64,000 bases of DNA from Cellulomonas sp. Leaf334 (GTDB lineage: Bacteria > Actinomycetota > Actinomycetes > Actinomycetales > Cellulomonadaceae). The notes beneath the pieces were generated by a model. The model was not told the DNA's origin, made no database searches, and saw only the letters and a list, made by a program, of their open reading frames with translations. Made by a program: the position numbers and the translations under genes. Position 1 is the stretch's first letter. Every line of letters begins with the position of its first letter. This document shows positions 57,750 to 64,000 of the stretch, piece by piece. The stretch is from contig NZ_LMOO01000001.1 in assembly GCF_001424195.1 (NCBI RefSeq), positions 2,028,812 to 2,092,811 on the forward strand, in the 5' to 3' direction.

Positions 57750-58973
57750 CTAGCCCATCGGTTCGAGCAGTGCGAGGGCACGGTCTGTGACCGCCTGGGC
57801 GACAGGGATGTCGACGTCAGGATCGCCCAGGTCCTCCGCGCTGCGCGCGAGAGCCAGCAACGTGTCTTTCACGACGCCAGCGGCCGTCTCGGCCGACAGC
57901 CCCCAGACCTCGGCCTCAGCGGTGAGGTGGTCGGCGGTGATGTAGGGCAGGTAGACCTGCTGGTCGACCGCGTGACCGGCGTGCCGCAGGCGCGACGCGA
58001 CGAGGAACACCGGCGCGACGTCGTACAGCGGCGTCATCGAGACGTTCGCGGACCGGCTGATGTGCACGGAGTAGTTCTTCGAGTGCGCGTCCCCGTTGCC
58101 GATCGCTGCGTTGAACGTCACCTGTGCGAGCAGGTCCGACAGGAACGCGACAGGGTCGAGCGCCTCCGGCGCCGCGAGGGCCGCCAGTGCTGCCAGCCGG
58201 CGCTCGCCCGTGCTTGCCTCGTACTTGTCCCGGGCGGCGAGGCCGAGTGCCTGCGTGAAGTCCTCCTGGTGGCTGCGGCGGCCGTCGCGGCGGTCGAACC
58301 TCTCGACGACGAGCGCCTCCCGCCCCGCGAACGTCTGCAGGTCCGCCGTGGCGGCCCGAAGTCCGGCGTTCGCGGCGAGCCGGAGCGCCCAGTGCTCGTA
58401 CCGGATGATCTGGGGGACGACGACCTGCGTGCTGGTCGGCTCGGGCTTGATGAGGTGCGTCGACATCGCACCTGCCGACGGCCACGCCCAGCCCTCCGCG
58501 GTCCTGGTGAGAAGCACCTTGTCCTGGACACCGCCCAGGGACGCAGACACCTCCAGGCCGTCCCGGGCGGGGTGGGTGGGCAGGTCACGCACGATCTCGT
58601 CGACCTGCTCGCCGGTCAGCGGCGACAGGATGCCGTCTCCGGCCGTGTCGTCGCCGCTGGTGAACTGGATCGCGCCGGCGCACTCGCGTCCGATGTGCGC
58701 GAGCAGCGCGAACCCGTCGCCGGGGCGGATCGAGTGCTTGCGCTCGAGGACTGCGCGGACGGTCCCCTCGGGAAGGAGGTTGTCGCAGAACCGTTCGAGC
58801 GCATCGCCCTGGACGCGCTTGTCCGTCAGAGCCAGTGACAGGGAGAGCGGGCGTGCGCCGAAGCCGTAGGTACTGAGCGCGGCCTCGGTGAACCGCAGGC
58901 GGAGGCGGGCGTTGCGGAGCTGTTCGAGCTCGCCGACGACCTGACCGTGCAGCCACACGGTCAGGATGCTCAT
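57750..58973 (-). CDS. hipA: HipA-type serine/threonine kinase toxin
   Basis: A 407-residue HipA kinase. The N-terminal Couple_hipA domain (ILTVWLHGQVVGELEQLRNARLRLRF) is followed by the kinase with SASLGGVQDKVLLTR (nucleotide loop), HLIKPE, FDRRDGRRSHQEDFTQALGL and the catalytic loop IGNGDAHSKNYSVH. HipA kinases phosphorylate tRNA-ligase-type targets and cause dormancy; target choice is not visible. ATG at 58973 overlaps the hipB stop (ATGA). The length is normal, so it looks intact. Confidence 0.9.
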   Translation of the reverse strand: MSILTVWLHGQVVGELEQLRNARLRLRFTEAALSTYGFGARPLSLSLALTDKRVQGDALERFCDNLLPEGTVRAVLERKHSIRPGDGFALLAHIGRECAGAIQFTSGDDTAGDGILSPLTGEQVDEIVRDLPTHPARDGLEVSASLGGVQDKVLLTRTAEGWAWPSAGAMSTHLIKPEPTSTQVVVPQIIRYEHWALRLAANAGLRAATADLQTFAGREALVVERFDRRDGRRSHQEDFTQALGLAARDKYEASTGERRLAALAALAAPEALDPVAFLSDLLAQVTFNAAIGNGDAHSKNYSVHISRSANVSMTPLYDVAPVFLVASRLRHAGHAVDQQVYLPYITADHLTAEAEVWGLSAETAAGVVKDTLLALARSAEDLGDPDVDIPVAQAVTDRALALLEPMG

Positions 58974-59242
58974 CGGGGCGGCTCCACGGTCACGGTCGAC
59001 CCGCGGGGGACCATGACCAGCTCGTAGCCCTGGACGTCGAGGAGCTGCATGAGCGTGTCCACCTGGGGGCTCGTGCCGCGCTCGAGGCGTGACAGGTGCG
59101 GGCGTGAGGAGCTCACGCGCGCCGCCAGCTCGCTCTGGCTGGTGCCCGCTCGCTGTCGGATGGACTGGAGCGCGACACCCAGTGCGCGCTTGGTTCGCGC
59201 GCGATACCAACGCATCTGCACAGATTCATCGGGACCTTCCAT
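58970..59242 (-). CDS. hipB: HipB-type XRE antitoxin
   Basis: A 90-residue HTH_3 protein: ALGVALQSIRQRAGTSQSELAARVSSSRPHLSRLERGTSPQVDTLMQLLDVQGYELVMVPRGS is the DNA-binding and HipA-contacting body. ATG at 59242 is preferred because TAGGAT (59256-59251) lies 8 bases upstream on the minus strand. ATG at 59266 would extend it through the operator region. It represses its own operon with HipA. Confidence 0.87.
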   Translation of the reverse strand: MEGPDESVQMRWYRARTKRALGVALQSIRQRAGTSQSELAARVSSSRPHLSRLERGTSPQVDTLMQLLDVQGYELVMVPRGSTVTVEPPR

Positions 59243-59291
59243 AAGGATGAATCCTAACAGATTCATTCCGAGTCACAGCCAGATTGAATCT
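59223..59291. promoter_or_regulatory. hipBA operator cluster
   Basis: The motif GATTCAT and its complement ATGAATC recur at 59223-59229, 59247-59253 and 59260-59266, with a related palindrome AGATTGAATCT at 59281-59291. GATTCATC (59223-59230) and GATGAATC (59246-59253) form an inverted repeat. The cluster covers the hipB start and its -10 box and is A+T-rich against its surroundings. Confidence 0.65.
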
Positions 59292-59327
59292 CACCAGATG
59301 CAAGGTGCGCACGGTGACCGCATCGAC

Positions 59328-59873
59328 CTACGACGTCCGACGTCGATTCGGAGCGAGGCTCGACCGCAGCCGTTCGAACCACCGGTGCTGGACCGCCGGA
59401 AGCTCCAGGCGGAGGGCGCCGGCGCAGGCATCCAGCACACGGTCCCGGTCGAGCGTCCCGTCGGCGACCAGGCGCTCGATGCTCGCCTGCCAACCCTGGC
59501 CCGCGTTGCCGCGGTAGCGGTCGAGGTAGGCCAGGTTCACGCGCTTCGTCCCAGGGACCTCGAAGATGCGCCAGAACGTCGACTCGCGCAGCTCGTCGTC
59601 GGTGGTCAGCGCGTCACACAGGACCGACGCGTCCATGCCACCTCCCAGCGCGTTGACCATGGCGAGCACGTACTCGTCGTCGTGCTCGAGCGAGTACTCA
59701 CCGTGCCGCTCACGCCAGCGAACGACCTGGAAGTACGGCTCCCAGACCTGCGTCGTGGCGAGCGCGTGGACGAGGCTGCGGCCCGTCCCGTCGCCCATCC
59801 GGTCCAGGTCGGTCACCAGGTGCCGAAGGTGTCGAGGCAGCCTCCGTCGCGACTCTCCCCCGGCCGACCGCAT
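59328..59873 (-). CDS. Hypothetical protein, possibly a truncated DUF6493-like protein
   Basis: A 181-residue soluble helical protein. YLDRYRGNAGQGWQASIERLVADGTLDRDRVLDACAGALRLELPAVQHRWFERLRSSLAP resembles the repeat module of long actinobacterial DUF6493-type proteins, which normally continue for hundreds of residues. Here the chain stops just after that module. So it may be a decayed fragment or an independent short relative. ATG at 59873 is 7 bases after TACCAT on the minus strand. It points at the hipBA promoter region, 37 bases away. Confidence 0.5.
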   Translation of the reverse strand: MRSAGGESRRRLPRHLRHLVTDLDRMGDGTGRSLVHALATTQVWEPYFQVVRWRERHGEYSLEHDDEYVLAMVNALGGGMDASVLCDALTTDDELRESTFWRIFEVPGTKRVNLAYLDRYRGNAGQGWQASIERLVADGTLDRDRVLDACAGALRLELPAVQHRWFERLRSSLAPNRRRTS

Positions 59874-60000
59874 GCGCGTCATGGTAGGCGCGCGGGGGAC
59901 GGGCCGGCCGTCGATGCGAGCACCTCACCCGGCACCGGGGGTATCAGGAACGGGACGAGGCACCCATTCCGGGCACACCTCGATCCCCAGGAGCCCCCTG

Positions 60001-61032
60001 ATGAGCAGCGCCGTGCCGTTCGCCTTCCTCGTCCACCCGCGTGCCCGCATCGCGGAGGACCTGGCCCGCGCGTGGCGTCCGCTCGGTCGGCTGCCGGAGG
60101 GCCTCCTCGACTCCGCGGTGCGGCGGTTGCCGCTCCCGTCGTACGACATGGCGCGGGTGCACCTCGACTCGGCGATCGTCGGTCACGTGCTGCTCGTCCC
60201 GTTCGGGGCGAAGCACCTGCTGTCGGAGCCGCACGAGGGCCGGGCGCGCGTCGGTCGGGCGATCGACCACGCCGTCCGGGTCGGTGCGGGGGTCGTCGGG
60301 CTCGGGGCGCTCACGGCGACGGTCACGGCCGGGGGAGCGACGCTGCGCCGTCGCACGGACATCGGCGTCACCAACGGCAACGCGTACACGGCAGCCATCG
60401 TCGAGGACCAGCTCATGGACCTGCTGGCGGACCTGACGGACCGGCGGGTGGCCGTCGTGGGCGCGACCGGCTCCGTGGGCACCACGCTGGTCCGCCTGCT
60501 CGCGCAGTCCGGTGCGGTCGACTCGCTGCTGCTCGTCGCGCGCGGTCGGGCCAAGCTCGACGCGCTCGCCGCGGAGGTGGGCCGCCGCGTGCCGACGACG
60601 ACGTCGACCGACATCCACGACGTGCGCGACTGCGACGCCGTGGTCCTGCTCACGGCGTCGGCCGACGCACTGCTCGGCGCCGAGCACCTGGCGCCCGGCG
60701 CGCGCGTCCTGGACGCGACCCAGCCCCGCAACACCTCGCCGGACCTCGCCGCAGCCCGCCCGGACGTCACTCTCGTCGACGGCGGCGTCGTGCAGGTGCC
60801 CGGCATGCACCTGCGCGGAGGGGACATCGGGCTGCCGCGCGGGCAGGCGTACGCGTGCTTCGCGGAGACGTTCCTGCTCGGGCTCGCCGGGCACGTCGGG
60901 CACTTCTCGACGGGCGTCCCGACGCTCGACCACGTCGCGCACATCCGCGGCCTGGCCGACCGGTTCGCGCAGCACGGGTTCCGCGCGGCCGCACCGGCGA
61001 GCTTCGGCCGGCCGCTCGCAGGTGTCCGGTGA
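60001..61032 (+). CDS. Acyl-ACP reductase-like NAD(P)-dependent dehydrogenase
   Basis: A 343-residue protein whose landmarks line up with cyanobacterial long-chain acyl-ACP reductase (AAR): TNGNAYTAAI (residues 124-133), the cofactor loop VVGATGSVG (152-160), LLLVARGRAKLDALAAEVG, and the active-site cysteine block QAYACFAETFLLG with Cys286. AAR enzymes reduce acyl-ACP to fatty aldehyde through a thioester on that cysteine. The length also agrees. Annotation pipelines often call such proteins shikimate or saccharopine dehydrogenase-like. AGGAG precedes ATG at 60001. It overlaps the FAD oxidoreductase gene by 4 bases (GTGA). Confidence 0.65.
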   Translation: MSSAVPFAFLVHPRARIAEDLARAWRPLGRLPEGLLDSAVRRLPLPSYDMARVHLDSAIVGHVLLVPFGAKHLLSEPHEGRARVGRAIDHAVRVGAGVVGLGALTATVTAGGATLRRRTDIGVTNGNAYTAAIVEDQLMDLLADLTDRRVAVVGATGSVGTTLVRLLAQSGAVDSLLLVARGRAKLDALAAEVGRRVPTTTSTDIHDVRDCDAVVLLTASADALLGAEHLAPGARVLDATQPRNTSPDLAAARPDVTLVDGGVVQVPGMHLRGGDIGLPRGQAYACFAETFLLGLAGHVGHFSTGVPTLDHVAHIRGLADRFAQHGFRAAAPASFGRPLAGVR

Positions 61033-62195
61033 AGCGCGTCGTCATGCTCGGCGGCGGTTACGTGACGCTGCACGCGTACGGCGCCATCGTCCGGCGGCTG
61101 CGCGGCGAGCTGCGCCGGGGCGAGGTCGAGATCGTCGTCATCAGCGCGGACACGGTGCACAACTTCCACGGGTTCACCGGCGAGGTCGTCGCGGGGCTGC
61201 TGCCGATCGGCCTCACGCAGACGCCGCTGGCGGAGGCGATGCCGAAGGCCCGGGTGCTGCACGCGCGGGTCACGCACGTCGACCTCACGACGAGGACGGT
61301 CCGGTTCACCGGCGGCGAGCTCACCTACGACGCACTCGTCGTCGGCACCGGGGGACGCGAGCCGCTCGACGCGGTCGACGGTCTCGCCGGGAACGGGCTC
61401 ACCCTGCGCGGACCGGGCGACCTGGCCGACCTGCTGCAGCGGGTGCGCGTCGTCGACGCTCCCGTGGTGGTCGTCGGCGGCGGGCTCGCGGGGGTCGAGC
61501 TCGCCGCCGCGCTCGCGGCCCGCGTGGCGCAGGTCGTGCTGGTGCAGTCGGCGGACCGGGTGGTGCCCGCGCTGCACGCCGAGCACCCGCGACTGGCCGC
61601 ACGCTGCACGGCGGAGCTCACGCGGCTCGGTGTCGACGTCCGCACCGGCGTGCGGGTGGACGCGGTCGACGACGACTCGGTGACGCTGTCCGACGGCTCC
61701 GAGATCAGGACGCACGTCGTCCTGGCGACCACCGGTCAGCGGGCGGTGGCCCTGCCCGGCCTGGACTCCCTGCCGCGCGACGACCGCGGCCGGCTGGTGA
61801 CCACCCGCGACCTGCTCGTCGCGCCCGACGTCTGGTCCGCCGGTGACGCCGCGTCCGTCGCGCACCCGCGCAGCGGCCTGCCCGTCACGGCGAACGCGCT
61901 GTGGGCGATCAAGGCGGGGGACCAGGTGGGCCGCAACGTCGCGCACACGCTCCGGGGCCGGGCGGGCAAGCCGTTCCGGTACCTCGGGCTCGGTCAGGCG
62001 GCGTCGTTCGGGGTCGGCCGCGGGGTCGCGGACCTGTACGGGTTCCCGCTCACCGGGTGGGTGGCGTGGCTGATGCGGGTCGGGTTCTTCCTGCGTTTCA
62101 TGCCGTCACGCGGCCGTGCGGTGCGGGTCCCGGGCGAGCTCGTCCGACGCTCACGGAGCACCCGGATCCCGGCGCGGGTGGTCGTCCCGCGCTGA
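61029..62195 (+). CDS. NAD(P)/FAD-dependent oxidoreductase (NDH-2-like)
   Basis: A 388-residue pyridine nucleotide-disulfide-type flavoprotein. The FAD loop is VVMLGGGYVTLHAY, the NAD(P) loop VVVVGGGLAGVELAAALA (near residue 145), and the late FAD contact VWSAGDAASV. A C-terminal part has hydrophobic stretches (GFPLTGWVAWLMRVGFFLRFMPS) suited to membrane association, like type II NADH dehydrogenases. No redox-active CxxxxC pair is present. GTG at 61029 overlaps the stop of the acyl-ACP reductase-like gene, so the two products are likely made in fixed ratio. Confidence 0.8.
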   Translation: MKRVVMLGGGYVTLHAYGAIVRRLRGELRRGEVEIVVISADTVHNFHGFTGEVVAGLLPIGLTQTPLAEAMPKARVLHARVTHVDLTTRTVRFTGGELTYDALVVGTGGREPLDAVDGLAGNGLTLRGPGDLADLLQRVRVVDAPVVVVGGGLAGVELAAALAARVAQVVLVQSADRVVPALHAEHPRLAARCTAELTRLGVDVRTGVRVDAVDDDSVTLSDGSEIRTHVVLATTGQRAVALPGLDSLPRDDRGRLVTTRDLLVAPDVWSAGDAASVAHPRSGLPVTANALWAIKAGDQVGRNVAHTLRGRAGKPFRYLGLGQAASFGVGRGVADLYGFPLTGWVAWLMRVGFFLRFMPSRGRAVRVPGELVRRSRSTRIPARVVVPR

Positions 62196-62225
62196 GCCCG
62201 GCCGACCACGTGACAGGGTTGGCCC

Positions 62226-64000
62226 ATGGCGGACACGGAAGGGACGACGTTCCTCGCGCCCGGCGAGCCGGTCGACCTGGACAACTGCGCTCGCGAGCCC
62301 ATCCACGTGCCGGGCAGCATCCAGCCGCGCGGGGTCTTCCTGGCCGTCACGGAGCCGGACCTGGTGGTGCGGCACGCGTCGGAGAACGTGCCCGAGATCC
62401 TCGGGCACGCGGTCGCCGACGTCCTGGGCCACCCCCTGGAGCGCGTGCTCGGGGCCGACGCAGCCGGCGCGATCGAGCACCACGTCCGCACGTGGGGCAA
62501 CCTCCGAGCCCGCAACCCGGTGCTGGTCACGGTGGGTGGCGTCGAGCTCGACGTGGTCCTGCACCGCATCCTCAGCGGCGAGAGCACCCTGCTGATCGTC
62601 GAGCTGGAACCCGCGTCGGGACCGCGCCCGTTCTCGTTCCCGAACACGTACCAGGCGGTACGGGGTGCGGTCGAGCAGCTCAACCACGCGCACGACCTGG
62701 CGCAGCTCTACGAGATCACCGCGCGTGAGGTCCGGGCGCTCACGGGGTTCGACCGTGTGATGATCTACCGCTTCGACGACGAGTACAACGGCGAGGTCGT
62801 CGCGGAGGCCAGGCGCCCGGACCTCAACCCGTTCCTGGGCCTGCACTACCCCGCGTCCGACATCCCGCCGCAGGCTCGCGCGCTCTACGAGCAGAGCTGG
62901 GTGCGGCTCATCTCCGACGTCGGCTACACCCCGGCACGGATCGTGCCGGGTCTCGACGAGGAGACAGGCCTGCCGCTCGACCTCACGCACTCGATCCTGC
63001 GCAGCGTCTCGCCCATCCACATCGAGTACCTGGGCAACATGGGCGTCGCCGCGTCGATGTCGATCTCGCTGCTGCGCGACGGCCGGCTCTGGGGGCTGAT
63101 CGCGTGCCACCACTACTCGGGCCCGCACGACCCTCCGTACGGGGTGCGTGCAGCGGCGGAGTTCCTCGGCTCCAGCCTGTCGCTGCGTCTGGTGGCGCGC
63201 GTCGAGGAGGACGAGCTCGAGGCCCGTGTCCGTGCGGCGCAGACCCTGACGGTGCTGCTGAGCGCCGGCCGGGACCACGACCGCGCGCTGGCGTCCACCC
63301 TCGTCGGCAGGACGTCCGTGCTCGACCTCGTCCCGGCGCAGGGTGCGGTCGTCTGCGCGGACGGCGTCGTCGACCACGTCGGGCGCGTCCCCGCCGACCC
63401 CACGGCCCTGCTGGCGTGGGTGGCGGAGCAGGACGCCGAGGTCGTCGTCCGCGACGCTCTGCCCGAGCAGGAGCCCGCGCTCGCCGCGCACGTCCCGGAG
63501 GTCGCCGGCCTGCTCGCCCTGCGCCTCCCCGACGGGCAGTCGGTCGTGTGGCTCCGGCACGAGGCGGTGCACAACGTCGACTGGGGTGGTGACCCGCACA
63601 ACAAGGCGATCGCCACCCGCGAGGGCGACGACGTCCGCCTCAGCCCGCGCAAGTCGTTCGCGGCGTGGCGGGAGACCGTGCGAGGGCGCAGCGAGCCGTG
63701 GACCGAGCGGGAGGTGCGGTCCGCGGAGGAGCTGCGGGCGCGCCTGCTGGAGGTGCTCCTGGAGCGGTCACGGCTGCAGGTCCGGGCCGCCGAGACCGTG
63801 CAGCGCAGCCTGCTGCCGGCGACCGTCCCCGACCCGGAGGGCTGGTCTGTCCACGCCCGCTACGAGCCCGCCGCCGGTGGCAGGGTGGGCGGCGACTGGT
63901 ACGACGCCCTCGAGCTCCCGGACGGACGGCTCGCGGTGGTGGTCGGTGACGTCGCGGGGCACGGGCTCTCGGCCGCGGCGGCGATGGGACAGCTCCGCAA
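62226..64000 (+). CDS. Bacteriophytochrome with SpoIIE-type phosphatase output (partial, cut by window end)
   Basis: The open frame runs off the window after 591 codons. The PAS domain has DLDNCAREPIHVPGSIQPRG with Cys21 at the biliverdin-attachment position (IQPRG replaces the usual IQPHG). The GAF domain has HYPASDIPPQARALY and NMGVAASMSISLLRDGRLWGLIACHH. The PHY domain has the tongue motif SPRKSF. The output begins with AETVQRSLLP and GGRVGGDWYDALELPDG, then VVGDVAGHG, a PP2C/SpoIIE phosphatase. It should couple red/far-red light to dephosphorylation of a partner-switching protein. ATG at 62226 follows CAGGGT by 6 bases. Confidence 0.92.
   Translation, partial: MADTEGTTFLAPGEPVDLDNCAREPIHVPGSIQPRGVFLAVTEPDLVVRHASENVPEILGHAVADVLGHPLERVLGADAAGAIEHHVRTWGNLRARNPVLVTVGGVELDVVLHRILSGESTLLIVELEPASGPRPFSFPNTYQAVRGAVEQLNHAHDLAQLYEITAREVRALTGFDRVMIYRFDDEYNGEVVAEARRPDLNPFLGLHYPASDIPPQARALYEQSWVRLISDVGYTPARIVPGLDEETGLPLDLTHSILRSVSPIHIEYLGNMGVAASMSISLLRDGRLWGLIACHHYSGPHDPPYGVRAAAEFLGSSLSLRLVARVEEDELEARVRAAQTLTVLLSAGRDHDRALASTLVGRTSVLDLVPAQGAVVCADGVVDHVGRVPADPTALLAWVAEQDAEVVVRDALPEQEPALAAHVPEVAGLLALRLPDGQSVVWLRHEAVHNVDWGGDPHNKAIATREGDDVRLSPRKSFAAWRETVRGRSEPWTEREVRSAEELRARLLEVLLERSRLQVRAAETVQRSLLPATVPDPEGWSVHARYEPAAGGRVGGDWYDALELPDGRLAVVVGDVAGHGLSAAAAMGQLR

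Overview
The window is a chromosomal stretch from a very high-G+C actinobacterium. Codon third positions are almost all G or C. Many genes overlap by 1 to 4 bases (ATGA, GTGA, TGATG). Many genes appear to be leaderless: a TANNNT -10 box ends 6 to 8 bases before an ATG or GTG, often as the hexamer TAGCGT. F420-type oxidoreductases, a WYL regulator, an ECF/YCII pair and a Hen1-Pnkp RNA repair pair fit Actinomycetes. A Cellulomonas-like member of the Micrococcales is my best guess, made without a database search. I saw no rRNA, tRNA, CRISPR array, prophage or insertion sequence. No stretch longer than 300 bases lacks a gene. Genes fill both strands in short operons.

Bases 1 to 11,500 hold small transport and stress genes: a DUF4345 membrane protein, two LysE-type exporters, a Kelch-like lipoprotein, an ArsR-SRPBCC-GNAT-MFS operon, a NUDIX hydrolase, acetyltransferases, a diacylglycerol kinase-like enzyme, and an amino acid permease coupled to a UspA protein. 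Bases 11,500 to 21,700 hold an F420/PPOX-type enzyme, a HemK-like methyltransferase, a decayed AlkD gene, an epoxide hydrolase, a WYL regulator facing a glyoxalase, a second ArsR-SRPBCC pair, and a secreted two-part beta-helix protein with a structured leader. Bases 21,700 to 28,000 carry two YCII plus ECF sigma modules in opposite orientation around an exporter and a GNAT gene, followed by an aldo/keto reductase.

Bases 28,000 to 34,400 hold an SDR-TetR pair, an AraC regulator, an FAD-linked oxidase and a lipoprotein class B penicillin-binding protein. Bases 34,400 to 40,800 hold hen1-pnkp followed without a break by an acetyltransferase, an F420/LLM oxidoreductase and a RidA protein. Bases 40,800 to 47,400 hold an MDR oxidoreductase behind two matching 18-bp operators, DUF2178 plus XRE genes, DUF4386, an SLC13-type transporter, leucyl aminopeptidase and a cation efflux protein.

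Bases 47,400 to 51,200 hold a ribbon-helix-helix regulator, DUF4097 and ABC-2 exporter operon. Its promoter carries an inverted 9-mer pair plus direct copies spaced exactly 21 bp apart, and it faces a vapBC pair. Bases 51,200 to 59,900 hold a GntR/hydrolase pair, a propeller protein, an AbgT transporter, an AKR-epimerase operon, a hipBA module and a possibly truncated hypothetical gene. Bases 60,000 to 64,000 hold a protein resembling cyanobacterial acyl-ACP reductase, including its active-site cysteine context, coupled to an FAD oxidoreductase. After these comes a bacteriophytochrome with a SpoIIE-type phosphatase output, cut by the window end.

The best candidates for something new are the acyl-ACP reductase-like/FAD pair, the phased operator array on the RHH-DUF4097-ABC operon, and the paired operators in front of the MDR oxidoreductase.
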